From contig PEAB01000024.1 of NCBI GenBank assembly GCA_002753395.1, forward strand, positions 1 to 44,156: a stretch of 44,156 nt of DNA, written 5' to 3'. Below are positions 33,004 to 41,702 of the stretch, piece after piece. This DNA comes from Nitrospirae bacterium MYbinv3 (GTDB lineage: Bacteria > Nitrospirota > Thermodesulfovibrionia > Thermodesulfovibrionales > Magnetobacteriaceae). A program made the position numbers and the translations under genes. Each line of letters begins with the position of its first letter. The stretch's first letter is position 1. Below the pieces are notes generated by a model. The model did no database searches. It was not told the DNA's origin and saw nothing but the letters and a program-made list of their open reading frames with translations.

Positions 33004-34332
33004 TTATTTGTTTTTTACAAACCATGTGCTGTAGTCATCTATCAACTGATAGTTCGTAGACTTGTCATCAGTTATTTTAAGATAAAACAGGGGTAGAGAG
33101 AATTTCTTGCTATCAGATACCCGCTCAACCTTAACAAAGACACCTTCATCCCTCTCAACCTCACCGTCTATATGGATAAGTTTAAAAGTATCTGTATGGG
33201 AGGGTCTTGTCTTTCTTAGTTTATCATAATCTTTCTTCTTGCCAGTACCATCCAGATATGCAATCTCCCACTGAAAGGGTTCTCTACCTGTTAGTTGACA
33301 TGGGAGGGCGATGTTTTCTTCTATATAATCAAGATACGTTACTAAGTTATCTTTATTGACTGTTATATCCTCATTGTTCAGTATTTCCTGGATCCTCTTG
33401 TATTGTTCGTCCATCATCCCTACAACGGGTTTATCTAAGTATTGACGTATCTCATCCTGGGCCTCTTGAACGTCATACAAGGTATCCCTTGTCTTAGCTT
33501 TTTCTACGTCGCTTAGACGCAGATACATTGAAAGACAGTCCAGACCTGCTTCCTCGCATCTGTCAATAAAGTCATCAGACATTGCTCTTAGCGTAAAGCT
33601 GTCCCACATAATATCCAATAACTGGTCGTCTTTGTCACCTTCATCCTGGGCTTCCTTTACAATCTCTGTAATCCGGCCAAGCCATCCCTCTATCTTTGTA
33701 TCAGGGAAGTCAGGATCTATAATCCCCTTCTTAACCCTTACACAATCGTTTACTTTTAAAACATCTTTCTTTGACTCTTTCGCCTTACTCTTTTTAGACT
33801 CTTTCTTTTCAGCTGGTTTATCTACTATTTGCTCTGATTGTATTTGTTCTACTTGTTGTTCCACTGGTGTGGCTACTAACTGTTGCACAGGTTTGATAAC
33901 TTGCAGCTTTTCCAGTTGCTCTTGAGATATATCTGTGGATTTATTATTAGTGCGTTTTAAACACCAGCTTGAAGTATTTGGATCTATTTGCAAGGTCTCT
34001 ATAATTATCTCAGACCTGCTTGGACCGGTAGTTGCGCTTACGTCAAAATAATTACAGACGTCTAAAAAGAGTATGTAAAAGTCCTGATTCTCTTCAAACA
34101 GATGGTTAATAGAACACAGTGTATAAATAATACCGCAGGCCCACGTGTTAATATGCCCCTTTGCAACTGGAGAGGGCTGTATACAACACAGTAGTTCAAT
34201 AATTTTTCGTGCTATCTTTGTATAGTCCTCATTTAGGTGCAACTCACAATACCTCTCAATAAGCTCTACTATACCAGCATGTGCAACATGCATCTCCTTT
34301 GGTATCTTTTCTGACTTACTTGTTTTCTCCAT
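33004..34332 (-). CDS. Three-part unknown protein: DUF6398-like head, Lys/Glu linker, CcbP-like tail
   Basis: 442 residues, no signal peptide or membrane segment. Residues about 15-115 (GIVELIERYCELHLNEDY, then HINTWACGIIYTLCSINHLF) resemble DUF6398 as I remember it. Residues about 135-200 are a Gln/Val then Lys/Glu/Ser linker (KKESKKSKAKESKKDV). Residues 200-280 (VNDCVRVKKGIIDPDFPD, GWLGRITEIV) look like an SH3-like barrel. The end (LPCQLTGREPFQWEIAYLDG, FVKVERVSDSKKFSLPL) recalls small calcium-binding CcbP-like domains. Function unknown. It faces the TauE gene across a C/G hairpin and is not obviously co-transcribed with pheT. Domain names are from memory. Confidence 0.6.
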   Translation of the reverse strand: MEKTSKSEKIPKEMHVAHAGIVELIERYCELHLNEDYTKIARKIIELLCCIQPSPVAKGHINTWACGIIYTLCSINHLFEENQDFYILFLDVCNYFDVSATTGPSRSEIIIETLQIDPNTSSWCLKRTNNKSTDISQEQLEKLQVIKPVQQLVATPVEQQVEQIQSEQIVDKPAEKKESKKSKAKESKKDVLKVNDCVRVKKGIIDPDFPDTKIEGWLGRITEIVKEAQDEGDKDDQLLDIMWDSFTLRAMSDDFIDRCEEAGLDCLSMYLRLSDVEKAKTRDTLYDVQEAQDEIRQYLDKPVVGMMDEQYKRIQEILNNEDITVNKDNLVTYLDYIEENIALPCQLTGREPFQWEIAYLDGTGKKKDYDKLRKTRPSHTDTFKLIHIDGEVERDEGVFVKVERVSDSKKFSLPLFYLKITDDKSTNYQLIDDYSTWFVKNK

Positions 34333-34390
34333 TAAGTTATGTTACCCTTCTGTATTCTTGAATAATCACTCTTTTATTTGATCTTATCCT

Positions 34391-34538
34391 CTATAGTGTT
34401 GCACTTTCTGGATTCCTGCTTACGCAGGAACGACATAGAACAGCCAAAAGCGCTATTTGCTGTCATTCCCGCGAAAGCGGGAATCTATTTTCAAGAGCTG
34501 CATAAAATGCTGGTTTACAAAAAAGTGCAAAAGTATAG
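34391..34538. repeat. MITE-like element, GCACTTT family copy 2, with TSD TTATCCT
   Basis: Termini CTATAGTGTTGCACTTT and, in reverse complement from 34538, CTATACTTTTGCACTTT. Perfect 7-base direct repeats TTATCCT (34384-34390, 34539-34545). Internal palindromes TTCCTGCTTACGCAGGAA and ATTCCCGCGAAAGCGGGAAT. The inverse of 8316-8462. It ends 11 bases before the pheT stop. Confidence 0.85.
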
Positions 34539-34549
34539 TTATCCTATAT

Positions 34550-36598
34550 TTAGCGCAGAGAGCCACCTGTAATCTCCATAACATGTTTGACGATACTATT
34601 GTGCAGAGTGTCAATTTCCTGCTCAGTGAGAGTTCTACCGATCGCCCTGTATCTAACGTGGAATGCGAGGCTCTTTTTACCCTCTGGTAGATTTGCCCCT
34701 CTGTAATAGTCAAAAATCTCTACTGATTCAATGAGTTTATCAGGATATGCCTGTATCAGTTCGATTATTGATAGAGCTTGGGTGCTGTTATCAACAACCA
34801 ACGATATGTCTCTTTCGATGGCTGGATATTTTGGCAGCGGCGTATACCTTCTTATTTTGGTGTCATCGCTAAAGAGCACATCCACGTACAACTCTAATAC
34901 TGCCACCTCAGAACTGCTCGTCTTGATGTCCATTTTCTTTATAACATCAGGGGATAACATTCCCATAAAGCCGCATTTTTCTTCTAGCCCATCTAACCAT
35001 ATATCCAAGGATAAGTCCTGCATCAAGAATGGCTCCTTAGATGGTCTTAATGTATATTGGGTTATAGACAACTCATCCAATATACTTTGAACCAACCCCT
35101 TTGTCTGAAAAAACAGGTTTGCCGGTTCTCTCCAGAGTCTCTTAACGTCACTGTAGTAGGATAGGGCGGCCAGCTTCAATCTTTCATCAGGGAGATTCTC
35201 TCCTTTGTTGAAAAATACGGTGCCTATCTCATAAATACTTACGTCAGGCATACCATGATTTAAATTGTAAAGAAAATTCTGTATAAGAGACGAAACAATA
35301 GAGGTTCTCAACAGCGATTGATCTGACCTCAGAGGGTTTTTTACAACGATACAGTTAGCCTGTTGGGAGTTGCTTAATATATTCAGGGCATCCTTAGACA
35401 CAAAACTGTAGTTTATAACCTCTGTAAAACCTGCATATCTTAATGCGTTTTTAAGCAGGTCGATATTTTCAACCCTCTTACTCTTCTTTATAACTGCAAA
35501 CTGTGTATCTGGCAATTTAGCCGGTATATTTTCGTAGCCGTATAACCTTGCAACTTCTTCGATGAGGTCAGCATCTATCTCGATATCGCCCCTGTATAGC
35601 GGAGGTGTTACAATGAACCTGCCGTTAGATTTCTTAACATCAAAACAAAGACGTTTAAAGATATCTTCAACATCATCCTGGCCGATATCTATGCCAAGTA
35701 TCCGGCTAAGCTTCTCAGTAGTTAAGGATATCTCACGCGGGATGAATCTCTCTGGATATACATCAATGATCTTAGAAATATCTCCGCCGCATATCTCTTG
35801 AATCAACATTGCAGCCCTGTTGAGGGCAACAGGGACGCTTTCTATATCAACCCCTCTTTCAAACCTATAAGAGGACTCAGAGCTTAGGTTTAACGCCTTT
35901 GAGGTCTTTCTTATAGAGGCATGATTAAAACATGCGCTCTCAAGAAAGATATTCGTTGTTGTTTCAGTGACCTCGGTGTGTAGACCCCCCATAACGCCGG
36001 CAACGGCAATTGGGCCTTTCTTATCACATATCATAAGTGTGCCGCGGGATATGGCTCTTTCAACCCCATCTAACGTTATAATTTTGACGTCTCTTGACAG
36101 TGCCCTTGCACTAATACATTTACCGCTTATTGTGGACAGGTCAAAGGCGTGCAGCGGCTGCCCTCTTTCTAACATGACGTAATTGGTGATATCTACCACG
36201 TTATTGATCGAGCGCACCCCTGAGCGTCGTAGTCTATCCTTAAGCCACTGAGGTGATTCAGATACCTGTACTCCGGTTATAACCCTTCCCGTGTAACGAT
36301 AACACAACTGTGGTGACTGAATTTCAACTGCTACATTAAGGGCACGTTCATCCTGTATGTTATACGGGACATGTCCCTTTAATGGCACTTTTGTTATCGC
36401 GGCAAGCTCTCGTGCAATACCAGCGACACTTAAGCAGTCAGACCTGTTGGGTGTTATGTTTAAATCAAATACAACCGTCTGTTCAATATCCTCTATTGAC
36501 TCGACCTCGCATCCAGACATTGTAAGCATATCTGCAATCTTTGCCGGTTTGTCATTCAGATCGATAAAATCAGACAGCCATTCTAAAGAAAGAAGCAT
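34550..36598 (-). CDS. pheT: Phenylalanine-tRNA ligase beta subunit, short form without tRNA-binding domain
   Basis: Beta chain of the alpha2-beta2 enzyme. 682 residues against about 790-800 for the common form. MLLSLEWLSDFIDLNDKP and MLTMSGCEVESIEDIEQ are followed at once by DLNITPNRSDCLSVAGIARE, so the EMAP/OB-fold tRNA-binding domain normally between them is missing. The B3/B4 editing domain (RRSGVRSINNVVDITNYVML, GQPLHAFDL), B5 and the catalytic-like core (DADLIEEVARLYGYENIPAK) follow. The C-terminal ferredoxin-fold anticodon-binding domain (YPAIERDISLVVD, IGRTLTEQEID) is intact. It follows pheS with 36 bases between. Confidence 0.95.
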   Translation of the reverse strand: MLLSLEWLSDFIDLNDKPAKIADMLTMSGCEVESIEDIEQTVVFDLNITPNRSDCLSVAGIARELAAITKVPLKGHVPYNIQDERALNVAVEIQSPQLCYRYTGRVITGVQVSESPQWLKDRLRRSGVRSINNVVDITNYVMLERGQPLHAFDLSTISGKCISARALSRDVKIITLDGVERAISRGTLMICDKKGPIAVAGVMGGLHTEVTETTTNIFLESACFNHASIRKTSKALNLSSESSYRFERGVDIESVPVALNRAAMLIQEICGGDISKIIDVYPERFIPREISLTTEKLSRILGIDIGQDDVEDIFKRLCFDVKKSNGRFIVTPPLYRGDIEIDADLIEEVARLYGYENIPAKLPDTQFAVIKKSKRVENIDLLKNALRYAGFTEVINYSFVSKDALNILSNSQQANCIVVKNPLRSDQSLLRTSIVSSLIQNFLYNLNHGMPDVSIYEIGTVFFNKGENLPDERLKLAALSYYSDVKRLWREPANLFFQTKGLVQSILDELSITQYTLRPSKEPFLMQDLSLDIWLDGLEEKCGFMGMLSPDVIKKMDIKTSSSEVAVLELYVDVLFSDDTKIRRYTPLPKYPAIERDISLVVDNSTQALSIIELIQAYPDKLIESVEIFDYYRGANLPEGKKSLAFHVRYRAIGRTLTEQEIDTLHNSIVKHVMEITGGSLR

Positions 36599-36634
36599 AT
36601 AGTTATCCTTGAAACCAATATAGTCGTAGTTAAT

Positions 36635-37684
36635 CTAAAACTGCTGCAAAAACCTGAGGTCTCCTTCATAAAAGAGCCTTATGTCGTCAATTCCATACTT
36701 TAACATGGTTATCCGTTCTATTCCCATACCAAAGGCGAAACCGCAATACAGTTCAGGGTCGTAGCCAACCATCTGAAATACCTTTGGGTTGACCATACCC
36801 GCTCCTAATATCTCAATCCATCCGGTACCCTTGCATATACGACATCCTGTCTGTTTACAGAAGAAGCAGCCAATGTCGCCCTCTGTAGAGGGTTCGGTGA
36901 ATGGGAAGAAACTTGGTCTGAACCTCACCGGTAGTGTGGCTCCAAAGACAAGATGTAAAAAGCCTTCTAATACGGCCTTCAGGTTCGCAAAGGATATGTC
37001 CGTATCGACCATCAGACCTTCCACCTGGTGAAACAGTGGTGTATGGGTAATGTCAGAGTCGCGGCGGTATACCTTACCTGGGGCAATGAACCTTAGCGGG
37101 GGCGCGCTGCGCTTCATTACGCGTATCTGAACGGCTGAGGTATGTGTCCTTAGCAGCACGTCGCTGTCTACAGCGCTGGCATTCTGTGTAAGACCGCCCG
37201 TATCAACGTAAAATGTATCTTGCATATCCCTGGCTGGGTGATTCTTAGGCATGTTCAACGCCTCGAAGTTATAGTAATCGGTCTCTACCTCTGGACCTTC
37301 TTCGATGGCAAACCCCATTGAAGCGAATATATCGACGATCTCCTTCATAACGATGCTTACCGGGTGCCTGCCGCCTGCCTTTTTGTAATACCCTGGCAAC
37401 GTTAGATCTATTTTGTTGGAGGCAATTTTATTGCTGATCTCTATCCTTTTTAAAACGTCTTCTTTTTCCTTCAGCGTTGCGGCAATGAAGTTCTTGTCCT
37501 CGTTTATCGCCTTTCCGGCAGCGCCGCGCTCGTTAGGAGGCAGCTCCGTAAGGGTTTTAAGAGCGGATGTGACAGAGCCGCTCTTGCCAATATATTTTGC
37601 TCTAAGAGTGCTTAACTCTGTGGTGTTCTTAATAAGATCTAATTCCTCTAAGAAGCGGGCCTGAAGTGATGTATAACTCTTCAC
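36635..37684 (-). CDS. pheS: Phenylalanine-tRNA ligase alpha subunit
   Basis: Catalytic subunit charging tRNA-Phe. 349 residues: N-terminal coiled coil (LTELPPNERGAAGKAIN), then class II motifs: HPVSIVMKEIVDIFASMGF, motif 2 GKVYRRDSDITHTPLFHQVE and motif 3 GFAFGMGIERITMLKYG. The Cys pairs GCFFCKQTGCRICKGTGW and the conserved EILGAGMV follow motif 2. Start ATG 37684 is 8 bases after the rplT stop, so the two are coupled. Completes the thrS-infC-rpmI-rplT-pheS-pheT order. Confidence 0.97.
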   Translation of the reverse strand: MKSYTSLQARFLEELDLIKNTTELSTLRAKYIGKSGSVTSALKTLTELPPNERGAAGKAINEDKNFIAATLKEKEDVLKRIEISNKIASNKIDLTLPGYYKKAGGRHPVSIVMKEIVDIFASMGFAIEEGPEVETDYYNFEALNMPKNHPARDMQDTFYVDTGGLTQNASAVDSDVLLRTHTSAVQIRVMKRSAPPLRFIAPGKVYRRDSDITHTPLFHQVEGLMVDTDISFANLKAVLEGFLHLVFGATLPVRFRPSFFPFTEPSTEGDIGCFFCKQTGCRICKGTGWIEILGAGMVNPKVFQMVGYDPELYCGFAFGMGIERITMLKYGIDDIRLFYEGDLRFLQQF

Positions 37685-37692
37685 GGGCTAAG

Positions 37693-38043
37693 CTATGCGT
37701 TCTTGACTGTATTTGCTATCTCATTAAAAGCCGTCAGGTTGCTAAAGGCAAGATCGGCCAGAGCGCGTCTGTCAAGCAGGATGTTGGCCTTTTTTAAACC
37801 ACCTATGAATTGGCTGTAGGTCATACCAATAGCCCTGAGGGCGGCATTTATCCTGATTATCCACAGTCTTCTGAATTCACGTTTTTTTCTTTTTCTATCG
37901 TTATAGGCATGGACCAGTGCGTGGTCTACCGCCTCGGCTGCTACCCTATAGAGCTTACTTTTACCACCATAGTAGCCGCTTGCCTTTTGCAGCGTTTTTT
38001 TCCTTCTACGTCTTGTCTTAAACCCACCTTTTGCTCTGGGCAT
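37693..38043 (-). CDS. rplT: 50S ribosomal protein L20
   Basis: 116 residues, very basic: [57 protein letters not shown] and a C-terminal domain [14 protein letters not shown]. An early 23S assembly protein which in enterobacteria and Bacillus also represses its own operon by binding the leader mRNA. AGGAGGAAC precedes ATG 38043. The 155-base gap from rpmI, longer than usual, could hold such a control site; see that entry. Confidence 0.98.
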   Translation of the reverse strand: MPRAKGGFKTRRRRKKTLQKASGYYGGKSKLYRVAAEAVDHALVHAYNDRKRKKREFRRLWIIRINAALRAIGMTYSQFIGGLKKANILLDRRALADLAFSNLTAFNEIANTVKNA

Positions 38044-38198
38044 TTATAGTTCCTCCTAATCCTTGATTCTTTGTATCCTTGTTATATCTAACATCAATTG
38101 CTCATTTGTAACCAGATTGGAATTACTCATCCGTAATAAACCACTTGGCATGTAGCAACTGGCATTTACCGATTTCTCTTTCTGCTTACGCAGTGGTT
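38044..38198 (-). promoter_or_regulatory. rpmI-rplT spacer with small hairpins, possible L20 control region
   Basis: 155 bases with no gene. On the minus strand CTGCGTAAGCAG is self-complementary and ATTACGGATGAGTAAT forms a short stem. L20 autocontrol is known at this place in other bacteria; I cannot show the fold here. Confidence 0.3.
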
Positions 38199-38396
38199 CT
38201 AAAGATAAGGCAACATTGTTTTTACGCTTCTCTCGTTTGCTATATCAACAATGGCTGCTGTCCTTAAGTGGCGTGTCCTTTTTGAGGCCTTACCGGTTAA
38301 CAGGTGACTCTTATAAGCCTTGTTTCTTTTGAACTTACCTGAGCCTGTCTTTTTAAACCTTTTTTCAGCCCCTCTATGGGTCTTTAATTTTGGCAC
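38199..38396 (-). CDS. rpmI: 50S ribosomal protein L35
   Basis: 65 residues, standard length: [40 protein letters not shown] and [27 protein letters not shown] lies before the ATG. 100 bases separate it from the infC stop. The protein is one of the few in this row that cannot be mistaken despite its size. Confidence 0.97.
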   Translation of the reverse strand: MPKLKTHRGAEKRFKKTGSGKFKRNKAYKSHLLTGKASKRTRHLRTAAIVDIANERSVKTMLPYL

Positions 38397-38496
38397 TATA
38401 TCCTCCTAACACATCATGAAACTATCTTTTGTTTTACGCACATGGTAGTTTAAACCAAACACTCGATTCATAGCAAGGCAATCATTAACTTTAACA

Positions 38497-38991
38497 TTAC
38501 TTAGGCGCTACGACCATGATCATGCAATTACCGTCGAGTTTGGGTTTAACCTCTATGCTGTAATTGCCTTCGAGTTTTTCGATTATCTTATCAAAGACCA
38601 CCATTCCCTGTTCGGGTCTGACTATCTCTCGGCCGCGGAAGAACATAGAGACCTTTGCCTTATCACCGTCAGTCAGGAAGGTAATCATCTGGTTAATCTT
38701 TCTCTCCAGGTCATGTTCTGATATCCTTGGTCGTATCTTTACCTCTTTTACGTCAATGGTCTTTCTGTGAGTGTGCTTCTTACTTAATTGATACTTATAC
38801 TTACCGAAGTCCATAATCCGGCACACTGGTGGGTTAGCCGCCGGGGCAACTTCCACAAGGTCAAGTCCCCTATCTATGGCCGATTTTATGGCATCCTTGA
38901 TGTTTACAATACCGAGCTGTCCGCCCTCTACATCGATCAATCTGACTTGAGGCACCTTTATCTGCTCGTTTATTCTGATTTTTTTATTTAT
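38497..38991 (-). CDS. infC: Translation initiation factor IF-3, starting at ATA
   Basis: IF-3 binds the 30S subunit, keeps subunits apart and rejects non-standard start codons. From an ATA at 38991 the protein is 164 residues: NKKIRINEQIKVPQVRLIDV, GGQLGIVNIKDAIKSAIDRG, CRIMDFGKYKYQLSKKHTHR and VKEVKIRPRISEHDLERKIN. AAGGAGGG ends 6 bases before the ATA, and RINEQIKVPQVRLID is the normal IF-3 beginning, so the first in-frame GTG (38955) would cut off conserved residues with no ribosome site. Rare infC starts (AUU, AUC, AUA) allow IF-3 to repress its own synthesis. It follows thrS by 18 bases. Confidence 0.93.
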   Translation of the reverse strand: MNKKIRINEQIKVPQVRLIDVEGGQLGIVNIKDAIKSAIDRGLDLVEVAPAANPPVCRIMDFGKYKYQLSKKHTHRKTIDVKEVKIRPRISEHDLERKINQMITFLTDGDKAKVSMFFRGREIVRPEQGMVVFDKIIEKLEGNYSIEVKPKLDGNCMIMVVAPK

Positions 38992-39009
38992 AACTTGCCC
39001 TCCTTATTA

Positions 39010-40911
39010 TTATGTTTTATTATTGATCTCTTGCTTTAAGAAATCAAGCAATTCTTCCCTGCTGTTATAGACGATATTTCCACCGCTCCGTTTTCTGACC
39101 GTTAGAGTAGCTGTTTGAGCCTCTTTATCACCAATGAGGACTGTATAAGGCACCTTCCTCATTGAGGCATGTCTTATCTTGTAGCCGATCTTCTCATTGC
39201 CGAAGTCTCCCTCGACCCTTATGCCGTTCTTCTTAAATAAATCCACTAGCTCCTGTGCAAAGGCAATGTGTCTATCCGACACGGTCAGAATAGACAGCTG
39301 CAGTGGTGAAAGCCATAACGGAAAGACACCGCCGTAGTGTTCAATCAACACACCGAAGAACCGCTCTAAAGAGCCCATCAACGCCCTGTGGATCATAATG
39401 GGCATGTGCTCCTTGTCATCTGCACCGCGATAGGTTATATCGAAACGCTCAGGGTTGTTGAAATCCACCTGTATGGTGCTGCACTGCCACTGCCGCTTTA
39501 AGGAGTCTTTCACCTTAATATCTATCTTTGGACCGTAGAAGACACCTTCGCCTGGGTCAACTTCATACTTTAGTTCTTTTGTTGTTAATGCCTTTGTTAA
39601 TGCGTTTGTGGATATCTCCCAGTTATCCAGACTTCCTACATACTTCTCAGGCCTTGTCGAGAGGTAGATATCGTACTGTTCAAACCCGAACGTCTTTAAC
39701 ACAAACAACGTGAAGTCAAGCACATTAAGTATCTCATCCTCTATCTGGTCAATGCGGCAGAAGATGTGTGCATCATCCTGAGTGAACCCCCTTACGCGCA
39801 TAAGCCCGTGAAGCACGCCGGAACGTTCGTATCTGTATACAGTGCCTAACTCGGCATATCTGATAGGGAACTCCCTATAACTTCTAAGAGAGCTGTTATA
39901 GATGGCTACGTGGAAGGGGCAGTTCATTGGTTTGAGTTCATAGTCGGCCCCTTCGATCTCCATTGGAGCATACATGTTTTCCTTGTAAAAGTCGAGGTGT
40001 CCGCTGCGCTGCCAGAGGTTTAGCTTAGCTATATGCGGGGTGTAGAGTAAGCTGTAGTTGGCCTTTATATGTTCATCACGCCAGAAATCCTCGATAGTCT
40101 TTCTGATTATTGCTCCGTTGGGGTGCCATAGGATCAGCCCTGCTCCGATCTCATCGTTTATGCTAAAGAGGTCAAGTTCCTTACCGATTTTACGGTGATC
40201 CCGCTTCTTTACCTCTTCAAGGAAGTTTAGATAGTCCTTGAGCTGGGTCTCGTTAGCAAAGGCAGTACCGTAGATCCTCTGGAGCATCTTGTTTTTTTCG
40301 CTGCCCCGCCAGTAAGCCCCTGCCGTCTTTAATAACTTAAAGGCATTGATTCTGCCGGTTGATGGTACGTGCGGTCCTCGGCATAGATCAACAAACTCGC
40401 CTTCCTCGTAGAGGCTTACGACATCGTCCTCGATCTCCTCGATGATCTCTACCTTGTAGGTCTCGCCCATGTCCTTAAAGAGTTGTATAGCATCTGCTTT
40501 AGATACAACTTTTCGGACAAAGGGGTTATTCTTTTTAATTATCTGGATCATCTTTTTTTCGATCTTGACGAGGTCATCCGGTGTAAACGGGGTTTCCTGG
40601 TCAAAATCGTAGTAAAAGCCTTCCTCTGTTGCAGGCCCTATAGTGACCTTTGCATCAGGGAAGAGCTCCTTAACAGCATGTGCCATTATGTGTGACGTGC
40701 TGTGCCGATAGATACCTAACCCCTCCGGTGATTCCACTGTTACCGGCTCTATCGTCTGTTGACCCTGACCTAACGTATCTGACGTCTCTTGCGACTTTGT
40801 TTCTAAGGCGCTTATATCAACATATCTATCGCCTACTTTTGCTGCGATAGCCTTTGCTTGTTTAAGTCTCTTTAAAATATCTTCTTGTCCCTGCTCCGTT
40901 TGTTGCCCCAA
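39010..40911 (-). CDS. thrS: Threonine-tRNA ligase
   Basis: 633 residues. Class II core and editing domain: IYRHSTSHIMAHAVKELFP (editing His pair), FVDLCRGPHVPSTGRINAFK, zinc Cys in KPMNCPFHVAIYNSSLR, motif 2 RYERSGVLHGLMRVRGFTQD, motif 3 MIHRALMGSLERFFGVLIEH, and an anticodon-binding end. The N-terminal TGS domain is odd: the usual ITLPDGS strand is absent, and only the second half (LKQAKAIAAKVGDRYVDIS) is recognisable after MGQQTEQGQED. The start is TTG 40911; upstream in frame there is only ATT before a stop, so no longer form is likely. GGGGG lies about 12 bases before. The first gene of the translation row. Confidence 0.96.
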   Translation of the reverse strand: MGQQTEQGQEDILKRLKQAKAIAAKVGDRYVDISALETKSQETSDTLGQGQQTIEPVTVESPEGLGIYRHSTSHIMAHAVKELFPDAKVTIGPATEEGFYYDFDQETPFTPDDLVKIEKKMIQIIKKNNPFVRKVVSKADAIQLFKDMGETYKVEIIEEIEDDVVSLYEEGEFVDLCRGPHVPSTGRINAFKLLKTAGAYWRGSEKNKMLQRIYGTAFANETQLKDYLNFLEEVKKRDHRKIGKELDLFSINDEIGAGLILWHPNGAIIRKTIEDFWRDEHIKANYSLLYTPHIAKLNLWQRSGHLDFYKENMYAPMEIEGADYELKPMNCPFHVAIYNSSLRSYREFPIRYAELGTVYRYERSGVLHGLMRVRGFTQDDAHIFCRIDQIEDEILNVLDFTLFVLKTFGFEQYDIYLSTRPEKYVGSLDNWEISTNALTKALTTKELKYEVDPGEGVFYGPKIDIKVKDSLKRQWQCSTIQVDFNNPERFDITYRGADDKEHMPIMIHRALMGSLERFFGVLIEHYGGVFPLWLSPLQLSILTVSDRHIAFAQELVDLFKKNGIRVEGDFGNEKIGYKIRHASMRKVPYTVLIGDKEAQTATLTVRKRSGGNIVYNSREELLDFLKQEINNKT

Positions 40912-41131
40912 TAGAGTGTAACCCCCTTTAGCTACAATTTATTTAACCATATCAATTTAATAATATCATAAATTCAATAATTTTTGTTGAACCATTAAAC
41001 TAAGTTCAATTAAAATCCGCATTTCTTTATCCCCTCTATCTGCTGCATCATCATTTATGATTAACGTTGCTAAGGTGTATATACAGCACGTAAATGCAGA
41101 CACTTATAAATTATTTGGTATATAGTCATAA
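40912..41131. other. thrS upstream region, no gene seen
   Basis: AT-rich, no open frame of note. I looked for a T-box (specifier stem plus TGGNACCGCG) on the minus strand and found none. Confidence 0.5.
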
Positions 41132-41246
41132 CCCTACAACGTCACTTCCAGTCTAAACGGTTGATTTCTGCGGTAACTTCAAATAACACCAAAGCATGTA
41201 AACCGTTTATTTTGCCATGTTCTATTTCTAAACTGTCGTTGTAGGG
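41132..41246. repeat. Small element with TIR CCCTACAACG
   Basis: CCCTACAACGTCACTTCCAG at the left; the right end in reverse complement is CCCTACAACGACAGTTTAGA. The first 10 bases are identical. ATAA on both sides (41128-41131, 41247-41250) could be a short target duplication. 115 bases, non-coding. Confidence 0.5.
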
Positions 41247-41289
41247 ATAATATTGAATATATAAGGCGAGAGACAAACTATCAGCTCAT

Positions 41290-41426
41290 CAGCAATCCTC
41301 ACTGAGAATGAATGTAACTTATTGATATATAAGCAATATACTATAAAAACACCGCGAAAAACATTTTTCATATACACAATAAAATCCTTATAAAAAGCCA
41401 TTCTGCAAATTCAGTGAGAATTGCTG
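41290..41426. repeat. MITE-like element with TIR CAGCAATYCTCACTGA and 9-base TSD TCAGCTCAT
   Basis: Left end CAGCAATCCTCACTGAGAAT; the right end in reverse complement from 41426 is CAGCAATTCTCACTGAATTT. Flanking direct repeats TCAGCTCAT are perfect (41281-41289, 41427-41435). 137 bases, AT-rich, no open frame. The termini match the IS end at 329-347. Confidence 0.85.
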
Positions 41427-41464
41427 TCAGCTCATTATACCTATTGATATTAGATGAACCTTAT

Positions 41465-41574
41465 GTATTAAGAAGGGAGGGCTTAGCCTCTGCCGCAGGG
41501 GTTCGCAACCCCCTCCCTAAGACCTACCCACAAGGGACCAGTCCCCTTAACCCTATTATATCGCATATTCATAC
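41465..41574. repeat. Palindrome-rich element related to 4978-5084
   Basis: Begins GTATTAAGAAGGGAGGGC and ends TTATATCGCATATTCATAC, with CAGGGGTTCGCAACCCCCTC and GGGACCAGTCCCCTTAACCC inside, parallel to the element at 4978-5084. No target duplication visible, so probably old. Confidence 0.5.
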
Positions 41575-41672
41575 ACAATGTTTCAATAGTATACTGAACT
41601 ATTACGACAAACCTTCTATATCTATGAGAGCTAAGATTTGTATCGATTTTAATCTTTGATGGTTGAAATTAG

Positions 41673-41702
41673 AACAGGCCATGCAGGGGGACATGGCCTG
41701 TT
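41673..41702. other. Perfect 11-base-pair hairpin
   Basis: AACAGGCCATG (41673-41683) and CATGGCCTGTT (41692-41702) with an 8-base loop. It lies about 190 bases past the speE stop on the minus strand. No clear U run on either side; role unclear. Confidence 0.5.
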
